Positions 8,070-16,598 of a DNA stretch of 64,000 nucleotides are shown here, one piece after another. Within the stretch, counting starts at the first letter, position 1; each line of letters opens with the position of its first letter. The DNA is taken from NCBI RefSeq assembly GCF_001686985.1, contig NZ_CP015318.1, positions 4,586,001-4,650,000 of the forward strand, written 5' to 3'. The notes under the pieces were generated by a model. That model did no database searches. It was not told the origin of the DNA and saw only the letters and a program-made list of their open reading frames with translations. This DNA is from Mesorhizobium amorphae CCNWGS0123. GTDB taxonomy: Bacteria; Pseudomonadota; Alphaproteobacteria; Rhizobiales; Rhizobiaceae. The position numbers and the translations under genes were made by a program.

Positions 8070-10640
8070 ATGAAATCTAACGTTAAAGCGGTTGTCATCG
8101 GCGGCGGTGTCGTCGGCTGCTCGGTGCTCTATCACCTGGCCAAGGCCGGCTGGACCGACATCATGCTGATCGAGCGTTCGGAGCTGACCTCCGGCTCGTC
8201 CTGGCACGCGGCGGGCGGCTTCCATACGCTGAACGGCGATCCCAACGTCGCCAAGCTGCAGGCCTATACGGTGCAGCTCTACAAGGAGATCGAGGAGATT
8301 TCCGGCCAGTCCTGTTCGCTGCACCTCACCGGCGGTGTGATGATGGCCGATACGCCCGAGCGCATGGACTTCCTGCGGCTCGCCCACGCCAAGGGTCGCT
8401 ATCTCGGCATGGACACCGAACTGATCACACCGTCTGAAGCCAAGGCGATGTTTCCGCTGATGGACGAGAGCAATTTCGTCGGCGCCATGTGGGACCCGGT
8501 CGAAGGCCATCTCGATCCCTCCGGCACCACCATCGCCTACTCCAAGGCGGCGAAGAAGCTCGGCGCCGAAATCGTGCTGCGCAACCGCGTTGTCGAACTG
8601 ACGCAGGAGGTCGACGGCACCTGGAACGTCGTCACCGAGCAAGGCACGGTCAAGGCCGAGCATGTCGTCAATTGCGGCGGCCTGTGGGCGCGCGAGATCG
8701 GCCGCATGGTCGGCGTCGAACTGCCGGTCCTGGCCATGGAGCACATGTACCTGCTCACCGAGCCGATGCCGGAGGTCGAGGAATTCAACAAGTCGACCGG
8801 CCGCGAGATGATCGGCGTGCTCGACTTCAAGGGCGAGATCTACACCCGCCAGGAACGCAACGGCATCCTGCTCGGCACCTACGAGAAAGCCTGCAAGCCG
8901 TGGTCGCCGGTCAACACGCCGTGGGATTTCGGTCACGAGCTGCTGCAGCCCGACATCGACCGCATCGCGCCGTCGCTGGAGATCGGCTTCAAGCATTTCC
9001 CCGGCATCGAGAAGGCCGGCATCAAGCAGATCATCAACGGCCCCTTCACCTTCGCGCTCGACGGCAACCCGCTGGTCGGCCCGGTGCAGGGCCTGACCAA
9101 TTTCTGGTGCGCCTGCGCCGTCATGGCCGGCTTCAGCCAGGGCGGCGGCGTCGGTCTCGCGCTGTCGAACTGGATGGTCCATGGCGATCCCGGCTTCGAC
9201 GTCTGGGGCATGGATGTCGCGCGCTTCGGCGAATGGGCGAGCCTGCGCTACACCAACGCCAAGGTCCGTGAAAACTATTCGCGCCGCTTCTCGATCCGCT
9301 TCCCCAACGAGGAATTGCCGGCCGCTCGACCCGCCCAGACGACACCGCTCTACGACACCATGCTCGCCAACAACGCGGTGATGGGCGACAGCTGGGGCCT
9401 GGAGACACCGCTCTGGTTCGCACCGAAGGGCAAGGAGCCGAAGGACATCGTCTCCTTCCACCGCTCGAACGATTTCGGCCCGATCGGCGAGGAAGTGCGC
9501 GCCACACGCGAGCGCGTCGGCGTCACCGAGATCGCCAACTTCGCCAAATACGAAGTGTCCGGACCGGCGGCGGAGGAGTTCCTCAACAGGCTGATGACCA
9601 ACCGCATGCCCAAGATCGGCCGCATCGTGCTGACGCCGATGGTCAACGAATTCGGCAAGCTGATCGGCGACTTCACCATCGCCAAGGCCGGTGAAGACCG
9701 CTTCATGATCTGGGGCTCGTCCGCCGCGCAGAAGTACCATATGCGCTGGTTCGAAAAGCATCTGCCGAAGGACGGTTCGGTGCGCATCCACCGCTTCGAC
9801 CAGACGTTGGTGGGTCTTTCGATCGCCGGACCGAAATCCCGCGACCTTTTGCAGAAGTTGGTCGATGTCGACATCTCGACCAAGGCCTTCCGCTTCATGG
9901 ATTTCCGCGAGATGGCGGTCGGCGGTGCGCCCTGCATGGTCAACCGCATCACCTATACCGGTGATCTCGGCTACGAAATCTGGATGGCGCCGGCCTATCA
10001 GCGCCTGGTCTACAAGGCCATCAAGGACGCCGGCGAGGAATTCGGCCTGGTCGATTTCGGCATGCGCGCGCTCTTGTCGATGCGCCTTGAGAAGAACTTC
10101 CCGACCTGGTTCCGCGAGTTGCGGCCGATCTACGGCCCGTTCGAAGGCTCGATGGACCGCTTCATCAAGCTGGAAAAGAACGACTTCATCGGCCGCGAGG
10201 CATCGGCGAAGGAGCACGCCGAAGGACCAAAACTGCGCCGCGTTTCCTTCATCGTCGACGCGGCGGACGCCGACGTCATGGGCGACGAACCGATCTGGGC
10301 CAAGGTCAGCAAGGATTACGGCACGGTGGAAAAGCCGCATGGCTACGGCGCGCCACGCTTCGACACATCAGGCACGGAAGTGCGCGGCTCGAAGGCCGCC
10401 GAAGGCGCTTCGGCGGTGCGCGGCATCGTCGACGGCGACTGGCGCGTGGTCGGCTGGGTCACGTCGGGCGGCTATGCGCACTATGTGCAGAAGTCGATGG
10501 CGCAAGGCTACGTTCCGGCAGCGCTGTCCGAGGATGAAAGCGCCGGCCTGTTCGAGATCGAGATCCTCGGCCACCGTCGCCCAGCCCGCATCAATGTCGA
10601 AGCTCCCTTCGATCCGAGCGGCGAGAAGATGCGGACCTGA
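8070..10640 (+). CDS. FAD-dependent dimethylglycine dehydrogenase-like enzyme with GcvT domain
   Basis: Two-domain flavoenzyme of 856 residues in the dimethylglycine/sarcosine dehydrogenase family. The N-terminal DAO domain (about 1-400) starts with the dinucleotide motif VVIGGGVVGCSVLYHL and has His46 in SGSSWHAAGG, the position that carries covalent FAD in the family. The C-terminal aminomethyltransferase (GcvT-like) domain (about 430-850) contains GLSIAGPKSRDLL and YTGDLGYEIW and would bind tetrahydrofolate to capture the oxidised methyl as methylene-folate. Following mttB-1, it fits oxidation of the demethylated amine (for example dimethylglycine). A similar enzyme is encoded at 42395-44956, so the two probably differ in substrate. 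Confidence 0.92.
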   Translation: MKSNVKAVVIGGGVVGCSVLYHLAKAGWTDIMLIERSELTSGSSWHAAGGFHTLNGDPNVAKLQAYTVQLYKEIEEISGQSCSLHLTGGVMMADTPERMDFLRLAHAKGRYLGMDTELITPSEAKAMFPLMDESNFVGAMWDPVEGHLDPSGTTIAYSKAAKKLGAEIVLRNRVVELTQEVDGTWNVVTEQGTVKAEHVVNCGGLWAREIGRMVGVELPVLAMEHMYLLTEPMPEVEEFNKSTGREMIGVLDFKGEIYTRQERNGILLGTYEKACKPWSPVNTPWDFGHELLQPDIDRIAPSLEIGFKHFPGIEKAGIKQIINGPFTFALDGNPLVGPVQGLTNFWCACAVMAGFSQGGGVGLALSNWMVHGDPGFDVWGMDVARFGEWASLRYTNAKVRENYSRRFSIRFPNEELPAARPAQTTPLYDTMLANNAVMGDSWGLETPLWFAPKGKEPKDIVSFHRSNDFGPIGEEVRATRERVGVTEIANFAKYEVSGPAAEEFLNRLMTNRMPKIGRIVLTPMVNEFGKLIGDFTIAKAGEDRFMIWGSSAAQKYHMRWFEKHLPKDGSVRIHRFDQTLVGLSIAGPKSRDLLQKLVDVDISTKAFRFMDFREMAVGGAPCMVNRITYTGDLGYEIWMAPAYQRLVYKAIKDAGEEFGLVDFGMRALLSMRLEKNFPTWFRELRPIYGPFEGSMDRFIKLEKNDFIGREASAKEHAEGPKLRRVSFIVDAADADVMGDEPIWAKVSKDYGTVEKPHGYGAPRFDTSGTEVRGSKAAEGASAVRGIVDGDWRVVGWVTSGGYAHYVQKSMAQGYVPAALSEDESAGLFEIEILGHRRPARINVEAPFDPSGEKMRT

Positions 10641-10650
10641 GGTTTCGACC

Positions 10651-12006
10651 ATGGACAGCGCGGCGCCAAAGGGCAGCTTCGGCCGGCATCGCAAGATCAT
10701 GCCGTTCGAGCCCGGCTCGATCGAGGCGCTGCGCGAGGACTCGCGCCAGAAGGCGGCTTCGCTCAACCAGCATGTTCTTGGCTACGGCGCGATTGCCGAA
10801 GACGAGTGGGCAGCGGCAGGCATTGCCGCGCCCGATCTGCCGGCGATGCGCAAATACCGACTCGAGCGCATCCGCGCCGAGCTGAAGCGTCGTGGCTATG
10901 CCGGCGCCCTGCTCTACGATCCCGTCAACATCCGCTACGCGACCGACTCGACCAACATGCAGCTCTGGGTCGCGCACAATCCGACCCGCCACTGCTTCGT
11001 CGCCACCGAAGGCCCGGTCGTGCTGTTCGACTATTTTTCCTGCGAGCACCTGTCCGACCATTCGGGCGTCGTCGACGAAGTACGCCCGGCCGTGTCATGG
11101 ATGTATCTCTACAGCGGTGAACTGACGGAGCTGAAAGTGCGCCGCTGGGCCGCCGGCATCGCCGATCTGGTCAGGGAACATGGCGGCGGCAACAGCCGCA
11201 TCGCGGTCGACCACATCAATCCGGAAGGCGTCGAGGAACTTGCCCGCCTTGGCATCTCCATCGGCAATGGTGAAGCCGTGATGGAGAATGCGCGGCTGAT
11301 AAAATCATCAGACGAGATCCTCGCCATGCGCCGCGCCATCGTCGCCTGCGAGGCGGCAATGGGCGAGATGGAGCACGCGCTGAAGCCTGGCATTTCCGAA
11401 AACGAACTATGGGCCGAACTGCACCGCGGCAATATCGCGCGCGGCGGTGAATGGATCGAGACCCGGCTGCTGTCATCAGGTCCCCGCACCAATCCCTGGT
11501 TCCAGGAATGCTCGTCGCGTGTCATCGAAGCGGGAGACCTGGTCGCCTTCGACACCGACCTGATCGGCCCTTACGGCTTCTGCGCCGACCTGTCGCGCAC
11601 CTGGCTTTGCGGCGACGGGCGGCCGACGAACGAGCAACGCGATCTCTACCGCATCGCCGCAGACCAGATTGCCCACAACACCGCGCTGATGCGGCCGGGC
11701 ACGTCCTTCCGCGACCTTGTCGTACGCTCCGCGGTACCGCCTGGCGATTGCTTTCCGACCCGCTACGGCGTGCTCTATCACGGCGTCGGTCTGGCCGACG
11801 AGTATCCGACGCTGCCGCATGCGAGCGACTGGACGGCGGATACGCCGGACGGCGTGATCGAACCTGGTATGGTGCTTTGCGTCGAAAGCTATATAGGCCG
11901 GCTGGGCGGGCACGAGGGCGTCAAGATCGAGGAGCAGATCCTGATCACCGAGACCGGCAACGAGCAGCTGTCGACCTACCCGCTCGACGAGCGGCTGCTG
12001 GGCTGA
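10651..12006 (+). CDS. M24 metallopeptidase-fold protein resembling DMSP lyase DddP
   Basis: Pita-bread fold (M24) protein of 451 residues. It resembles DddP, the M24-family DMSP lyase, more than ordinary Xaa-Pro peptidases, both in length and in the blocks NIRYATDSTNMQLW, GGEWIETRLL.SGPRTNPWFQEC and HGVGLADEYP. The six metal ligands expected for the family are all present: Asp301, Asp303, Asp313, His377, Glu412 and Glu428. Asp383, in HGVGLADE, matches the residue proposed as the catalytic base in DddP (from memory of published work). The ATG at 10651 begins 10 bases after the dehydrogenase stop, so the two are probably co-transcribed. It could instead be a peptidase or a creatinase-like amidinohydrolase acting on another methylated compound. 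Confidence 0.85.
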   Translation: MDSAAPKGSFGRHRKIMPFEPGSIEALREDSRQKAASLNQHVLGYGAIAEDEWAAAGIAAPDLPAMRKYRLERIRAELKRRGYAGALLYDPVNIRYATDSTNMQLWVAHNPTRHCFVATEGPVVLFDYFSCEHLSDHSGVVDEVRPAVSWMYLYSGELTELKVRRWAAGIADLVREHGGGNSRIAVDHINPEGVEELARLGISIGNGEAVMENARLIKSSDEILAMRRAIVACEAAMGEMEHALKPGISENELWAELHRGNIARGGEWIETRLLSSGPRTNPWFQECSSRVIEAGDLVAFDTDLIGPYGFCADLSRTWLCGDGRPTNEQRDLYRIAADQIAHNTALMRPGTSFRDLVVRSAVPPGDCFPTRYGVLYHGVGLADEYPTLPHASDWTADTPDGVIEPGMVLCVESYIGRLGGHEGVKIEEQILITETGNEQLSTYPLDERLLG

Positions 12007-12008
12007 GC

Positions 12009-12809
12009 CTATCGGAGACCCGCGACGGCTTCCCGCAAGGCGGCCACCGTCTTCTCCGGCGTCGTCCTGGCGGTGATCAACGGCAGGCCCTTGCGCCGGC
12101 CCGTCCAGCCGACGACCTTCACGTGCCGCGCCGCCGGCTCGAAGCGCTGCGCCAGCGCCCAGCTCTCACAGTCGATGGCCGCAACATCCGCCTTGCCCTC
12201 GGCGATGGCGACGATCGAGGACCGGTGGCCGCCGCTCAGGCTGCGCGATGCAAAGAGGTCGAGGCTTTCGCCCATCGCTTCAAGATCGCGCTTCAATCCG
12301 AGGAAGCCCGACATGGAACCCGTGTCGTTGAAGGTGAAGCGCTTGCCGCGCAGGAGATCGAGCGGGATCAGCGGAGCGCCGTCATCCGGCGACGCAACCG
12401 ATGGGCCGCCATCCGCCGGCATCACCAGCGCGCTTGAATAGAGTTCGCCCTGCCCGCCTTCATAGGCATCGTAGCTCGGCTGGGCGACCACCTGCACGTG
12501 TTCGGCGAGTCCAAGCTCCATCGGCCCCCAGCAGGTCTGCCCGAAGAGCAGCGCCGGGTGCAGCCAGAGCTTGTGAAGGTCCAGTTCGTCCGGCGGCAGC
12601 GTCGCCGGATCGGGCGCGATGACCATGCCGTCGCCGTCACGAATGCCGCCCGGCACCGGCGGCAGATCGCCATTGGCACGCGCGATCGTCTCCGGCGCAT
12701 CGATCCCTCGCTGCCGGAAGGCGTCCCGCAGCCGCGCCCATCGGGCATCGACCTCGCTCCGCATTTCGGGCCAGTCATACATCGGCAACGCCGCAACGAA
12801 TTCGCTCAT
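12009..12809 (-). CDS. PhnD/SsuA-like substrate-binding domain protein without signal peptide
   Basis: Protein of 266 residues with the fold of phosphate/phosphonate-type periplasmic binding proteins (PhnD-like). Typical features are ALPMYDWPEM at the start, the LLRGKRFTFND..SMSG block and IAEGKADVAAIDCESW near the C-terminus. It has neither a signal peptide nor a lipobox, so it is likely cytosolic, and no ABC permease or ATPase lies nearby. It ends tail to tail with the M24 gene, only 2 bases apart. The function is unknown; it may be a ligand sensor or a stand-alone binding protein. Confidence 0.8.
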   Translation of the reverse strand: MSEFVAALPMYDWPEMRSEVDARWARLRDAFRQRGIDAPETIARANGDLPPVPGGIRDGDGMVIAPDPATLPPDELDLHKLWLHPALLFGQTCWGPMELGLAEHVQVVAQPSYDAYEGGQGELYSSALVMPADGGPSVASPDDGAPLIPLDLLRGKRFTFNDTGSMSGFLGLKRDLEAMGESLDLFASRSLSGGHRSSIVAIAEGKADVAAIDCESWALAQRFEPAARHVKVVGWTGRRKGLPLITARTTPEKTVAALREAVAGLR

Positions 12810-12893
12810 GCCGGGATTGGACCGCTATTGTTGGAAACTGACAAGATCATGGACGCCAAGCGCCCGGCTATCCCGCCGGCAATGCCGCAGAAA

Positions 12894-13904
12894 TCATTCC
12901 TTCGGCGGCTCGGCGGGAACCGGCGCACTGCCAAGCCCCGAGAGGCTGCGCGCCCTGACGCGTGGCTTGAACGCCCGGCCCGGCTCCGGCGCGCGCCGCA
13001 GCACCGGGTGGACGATCGGCTCCTTGGCCTTGAAGGCATAGGCCTTGAGCAGGGCGAAATAGTTCGGATAGGCATAGCCATTGTTCATCCGCAGCCACTC
13101 GTCGCGACGGTCGCGGAACAGCTTCGGCAGCCGGTACCAGGCCACTGTCGGGCTCTTGTGGTGGACGAAATGCAGATTGTTGTTGAGGAACAGGAAGGAC
13201 AGCGGCGAGCGCTCGACGATCACCGTGCGGCCCTCGGGATGTTCCGACCACTGGTGTTCGGCATAGGTGCGGATCGAAATCAGCGACTGGCCGAGCCACA
13301 CCGGCACCAGAATGTAGAGCCAGATCGGAATGCCGAAGCCGAACTGGACAACCGGCAACACCACGGCGAGGCCGATTGCGTGCAGCAGCCAGGCCTTGCG
13401 GATCGCCTTGTCGCCGGCGGCGATCTGCTTGGCATCGTCGATGAAGAAGCCGATGCAGGACAGCCAGGGACCGAGGAAGAAGCGGCCAACCATGGTGTTG
13501 TTGATCTTCAGCAGGAATTTCATCGCCGGCGGCAAGTCGTCGTGGTGCCAGAGCGCCTTATAATAGCTTTCGGGATCGTCGAGCGGATCGGTCAGCCGCT
13601 CGTCCGCGTGATGCCGCAGATGAATGGTCTTGAACCGGCGGAACGGCCAGACAAGGCCGATCGGCAGGAAGACGAAGGCTTCGTTGATCCGTGCGTTGCG
13701 GGTCGGATGACCGTGCAGCACTTCGTGCATAATCGATGATTGCAGAGCGGCGGTAAAAGCCAGGATGGCGAGGGCAAGGATCGGATAGGAGGGCCAGACA
13801 AGGAAGCCGGCCACGAGCCAGACGCCGTAACAGAAAAGGGTGAGAAACACGGTCGGCCATTCGATGGCCGGTGTACTGCTGCGTCTCTTGCCTATGCTCG
13901 TCAT
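12894..13904 (-). CDS. Fatty acid desaturase family membrane protein
   Basis: Integral membrane di-iron desaturase/hydroxylase of about 336 residues. The three histidine boxes that bind the iron pair are present: HEVLHGH (near 65), HLRHHAD (near 100) and NNNLHFVHHKSP (near 245). Hydrophobic segments lie between the boxes. The proline- and arginine-rich C-terminus (about 300-336) is probably disordered. The ATG at 13904 is preferred; a GTG four codons upstream (13916) is possible. It is divergent from the XRE regulator at 14133, and the shared 230-base region contains clear inverted repeats, so that regulator probably controls it. The substrate lipid is unknown. Confidence 0.9.
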   Translation of the reverse strand: MTSIGKRRSSTPAIEWPTVFLTLFCYGVWLVAGFLVWPSYPILALAILAFTAALQSSIMHEVLHGHPTRNARINEAFVFLPIGLVWPFRRFKTIHLRHHADERLTDPLDDPESYYKALWHHDDLPPAMKFLLKINNTMVGRFFLGPWLSCIGFFIDDAKQIAAGDKAIRKAWLLHAIGLAVVLPVVQFGFGIPIWLYILVPVWLGQSLISIRTYAEHQWSEHPEGRTVIVERSPLSFLFLNNNLHFVHHKSPTVAWYRLPKLFRDRRDEWLRMNNGYAYPNYFALLKAYAFKAKEPIVHPVLRRAPEPGRAFKPRVRARSLSGLGSAPVPAEPPKE

Positions 13905-13974
13905 GCTATCGACCACTGCCTTTCAGTCGCCGGAACCCCTCTGATTCCTGACAGCATTGTGTCAGGAGTGTCGG

Positions 13975-14050
13975 GTTGCAGCAACGCGACAATGCGCACA
14001 AACTGTTGAGACTGCGCATTTTCAGCCGCACATGTTATATATTGTAAACA
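13975..14050. promoter_or_regulatory. Divergent promoter with inverted repeats between desaturase and XRE regulator
   Basis: Three symmetric elements lie in a relatively AT-rich patch. GTTGC-A-GCAAC is at 13975-13985. AATGCGCA and TGCGCATT, perfect 8-base arms 14 bases apart, are at 13991-14020. An imperfect TGTT...AACA palindrome around TATATATTG is at 14033-14050 and can also supply a -10 element for the regulator gene. This arrangement fits operators for the adjacent XRE protein acting on itself and on the desaturase. Binding is an inference. Confidence 0.5.
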
Positions 14051-14132
14051 GCCATAGGGATTCATTTACGCCTGAACCGCGATCCCGGCGGCCACAGAGC
14101 AAATTTTTCCTCCCTCATACTGGAGCGAAACT

Positions 14133-14975
14133 ATGGACAAACGTGACCTGTCGACGATCTTCCGCGAGCGCCTGAAAATGCTCTTGACACGGTCGGATCT
14201 GAACCAGTCGGCCTTCGCAACCGCGGTCGGCATCGACCGTTCGGCGCTATCGCAGCTCCTCTCAGGCGCCTCGACCCGCCTGCCCCGTGCCGAAACGCTG
14301 CTCAACATTGCCGCCGAATTCAAAGTGTCGCTGGACTGGCTGCTGGGCTTGAGCCAGGACGAGGGCGTCACCGGCGAAATCCGCGAGAGCCTCGAGATCG
14401 AGGAAGCCCCCGACGGCTTCGACCGCACGCTGCTTGCCAAATGGCATGCCGAGGCCGCGGGCACCAAGATACGCTACGTGCCGGCCGGCATTCCGGACCT
14501 TCTGCGCACCGAAGCGCTGGTCGACTACGAGGCCGGCATCACCAACAAGAGCCGCGAGGCGCAGGCCGGCGAGACACAGTACCGCATCGACTACAACCGG
14601 CGGCCGGAGACCGACATGGAAGTCTGCATGCCTCGCCACACGCTGGAGATCTTTGCGCGCGGCCTTGGTGTGTGGGATCGTTTCCCCGAGACGGACCGCC
14701 GCCAGCAGCTCCTGCACATGGCGACGCTGCTCGACGACCTCTACCCGACATTCCGCCTGTTCCTCTATGACGGGCGCATGCGCTATTCGATCCCCTACAC
14801 CATTTTTGGACCCTATCGCGCCGCCATCTATGTCGGCGACATGTATCTGGTGCTGAACGCGACGCAGCCGATCCGTACCTTGACCAGCCATTTCGACAAT
14901 CTGATCCGCGCCGCCGACATCAACGCCCATGAATCGGCTGCCTTCGCGCAAAGGCTGGCCGATATGCGATTTTGA
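14133..14975 (+). CDS. XRE-family transcriptional regulator with C-terminal sensor region
   Basis: DNA-binding regulator of 280 residues. The N-terminal helix-turn-helix (about 5-70) has the XRE signature NQSAFATAVGIDRSALSQLL. The remaining 200 residues form an uncharacterised domain with PAGIPDLLRTEALVDYE and a tyrosine-rich block, likely for ligand sensing. The same layout (HTH plus a region related to short-chain regulator sensors) is common in rhizobia. It is divergent from the fatty acid desaturase with symmetric sites between them, so desaturase control and autoregulation are likely. It is followed by the betaine-homocysteine methyltransferase gene, which has its own operator. Confidence 0.88.
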   Translation: MDKRDLSTIFRERLKMLLTRSDLNQSAFATAVGIDRSALSQLLSGASTRLPRAETLLNIAAEFKVSLDWLLGLSQDEGVTGEIRESLEIEEAPDGFDRTLLAKWHAEAAGTKIRYVPAGIPDLLRTEALVDYEAGITNKSREAQAGETQYRIDYNRRPETDMEVCMPRHTLEIFARGLGVWDRFPETDRRQQLLHMATLLDDLYPTFRLFLYDGRMRYSIPYTIFGPYRAAIYVGDMYLVLNATQPIRTLTSHFDNLIRAADINAHESAAFAQRLADMRF

Positions 14976-14997
14976 TGCGTGTCTACCCCGGTTTTCA

Positions 14998-15026
14998 TTG
15001 ACGTCATATAAAGAGTTCTTTATATC
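14998..15026 (+). promoter_or_regulatory. Promoter with palindromic operator, copy 1
   Basis: A near-consensus sigma70 promoter, TTGACG (14998-15003), 17-base spacer, TATATC (15021-15026), is overlaid by the palindrome ATATAAAGAGTTCTTTATAT at 15006-15025. The operator fills the spacer and -10 box, the geometry of a repressor site. The same palindrome with a different 2-base centre occurs at 30541-30560 before the methyl-folate methyltransferase. It resembles the SAM/SAH-responsive operators of alphaproteobacterial methionine genes (recalled, not verified). Confidence 0.8.
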
Positions 15027-15061
15027 GTTATCTCAATAAATCCTGGAAGGCGTATGCCATC

Positions 15062-16078
15062 ATGACCAATCCGATCGAAGCGCTGCTTGCCGAGAAAGGC
15101 GTTCTGCTCGCCGATGGCGCCACCGGCACCAATCTGTTCGCGATGGGGCTCGAGGCCGGCGAAGCGCCGGAACTGCTGAACGAGACCGCGCCCGCCACCA
15201 TCACCAGCCTGCACCAGAACTTTGTCGATGCCGGCGCCGACATCATCCTGACCAATTCCTTCGGCGGCACCCGCCACAGGCTGAAGCTGCACCATGCGCA
15301 GGACCGCGTGCATGCGCTGAACAAGCGCGCCGCCGAGATCGCCTGCGCGGTGGCCGACAAGGCCGGCCGCAAGGTGATCGTCGCCGGCTCGGTCGGCCCG
15401 ACCGGCGAACTTCTGGTGCCGCTCGGCGCCATGACCTATGACGAGGCGGTCGACGCCTTTGCCGAACAGATCGAAGGTCTCAAGGACGGCGGCGCCGAAG
15501 TCGCCTGGATCGAGACCATGTCGGCGCCGGACGAGATCCGCGCCGCCGCCGAAGCGGCGATCCGCGTCGGCCTGCCCTACACCTATACCGGCTCTTTCGA
15601 CACCGCCGGCCGCACCATGATGGGCCTGCTGCCGAAGGACATCCACGGCGTCGTCGACGGCTTGTCCACAGCCCCGCTCGGCGTTGGCGCCAATTGCGGC
15701 GTCGGCGCGTCCGATATCCTCGCTTCGCTGCTCGACATGACCGACGCGAAGCCGGAGGCGACGGTGATCGTCAAGGGCAATTGTGGCATTCCGGAATTCC
15801 GCGGCACCGAGATCCACTATTCCGGCACGCCGGAGCTGATGGCCGACTATGTCCGGCTCGCCGTCGATGCCGGCGCAAGGATCGTCGGCGGCTGTTGCGG
15901 CACCTCGTTCCAGCATCTTGCCGCCATGCGCAAGGCGCTCGACGCACACACCAAAGAAGGCCGGCCGACCGTCGAAACGATCGTCGAGCGCATTGGCCCG
16001 ATGCGCAACAAGGTGGCGACCGCAAACACCGCCGAGACCAGCGAAGCCCGCCGCGAACGGCGTCGCGGCCGGGCCTGA
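15062..16078 (+). CDS. bmt: Betaine-homocysteine S-methyltransferase family protein
   Basis: Zinc-dependent TIM-barrel methyltransferase of 338 residues that moves a methyl group from betaine (or a related donor) to homocysteine, giving methionine and dimethylglycine. The three zinc-binding cysteines of the family are Cys212 (GANCGVG) and Cys278/Cys279 (GGCCGT). The N-terminal LLADGATGTNLF block and GSVGPTGELL are also typical. It has no cobalamin domain, so it is not MetH. The ATG at 15062 is 37 bases after the palindromic operator. A basic tail (RRERRRGRA) ends the protein. Its product dimethylglycine would feed the two FAD/GcvT enzymes in this window. Other homocysteine methyl donors cannot be excluded. 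Confidence 0.9.
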   Translation: MTNPIEALLAEKGVLLADGATGTNLFAMGLEAGEAPELLNETAPATITSLHQNFVDAGADIILTNSFGGTRHRLKLHHAQDRVHALNKRAAEIACAVADKAGRKVIVAGSVGPTGELLVPLGAMTYDEAVDAFAEQIEGLKDGGAEVAWIETMSAPDEIRAAAEAAIRVGLPYTYTGSFDTAGRTMMGLLPKDIHGVVDGLSTAPLGVGANCGVGASDILASLLDMTDAKPEATVIVKGNCGIPEFRGTEIHYSGTPELMADYVRLAVDAGARIVGGCCGTSFQHLAAMRKALDAHTKEGRPTVETIVERIGPMRNKVATANTAETSEARRERRRGRA

Positions 16079-16108
16079 TCCGATCGGCCTGACTGTTCGC
16101 TGTTTCGG

Positions 16109-16399
16109 CTATTCGCTGTTTTCGGCGTAGCTCGACTGAGCCGACTTGAAATCCGTACCGGCCGCATCGCTGCGCATCGTCATCAGGGCTCCCGACGACT
16201 GTGGGTCGCTGATCTGCTCCAGCATGACCCGGAAACGGTCATTGTTCAGTGCCGACATTGCGGTGTTCCTGGCGGCGGCGACATCATCGCTGATGCGTCT
16301 GAGTTCCGGCGAAGGCGCTTGCGAAGCGGTCGACTGAACGTCCCGTGCAGCCGGCATTGAAGTCGCAATGTCTCTGATCAGCAATTCCGGCCCCCACAA
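16109..16399 (-). CDS. Possible small hypothetical protein (TTG start)
   Basis: A 96-residue open frame starting with TTG at 16399 and ending at 16109, with no recognised domain. It is polar, with serine, alanine and aspartate dominant, and has no signal peptide. It fills most of the 520-base space between the bmt stop and the von Willebrand gene. There is no convincing ribosome site, and an in-frame stop lies just upstream, so it may be a chance frame. Retained at low confidence because the space is otherwise empty apart from a terminator at 16489-16526. Confidence 0.25.
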   Translation of the reverse strand: MWGPELLIRDIATSMPAARDVQSTASQAPSPELRRISDDVAAARNTAMSALNNDRFRVMLEQISDPQSSGALMTMRSDAAGTDFKSAQSSYAENSE

Positions 16400-16488
16400 G
16401 CCCGTACATTAGCCCTGCATAACAAGAGGGAATTGCGATCCTGTTCCGGAAATGCCGCGCAATTTAACGATTGCCGGCAGCGCCAGTC

Positions 16489-16526
16489 GAAAAAAAGGCC
16501 GGCAAGGGAAGAACCCTCGCCGGCCT
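16489..16526 (-). terminator. Rho-independent terminator after the von Willebrand gene
   Basis: Strong hairpin: AGGCCGGC (16496-16503) pairs with GCCGGCCT (16519-16526), extended inside by AGGG/CCCT. On the minus strand it is followed by a run of seven T (complement of 16490-16496). It sits about 70 bases beyond the stop of the leftward VWA gene at 16599. Confidence 0.85.
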
Positions 16527-16598
16527 GCCTCACCCGCCCGTAGGCCGGCTCCCCCTATCAGAACGATCCCGTCTGAATGGAACCGGCCCTCATTGCCA

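Noticed and set aside
8046..10340. Leftward 764-residue frame opposite the FAD/GcvT dehydrogenase
   Set aside because: Antisense shadow from GC-rich third codon positions; no recognisable domain.
9865..10650. Long N-terminal extension of the M24 gene
   Set aside because: The extension reads the dehydrogenase gene in another frame and is arginine/serine-rich; the ATG at 10651 after a 10-base gap is the real start.
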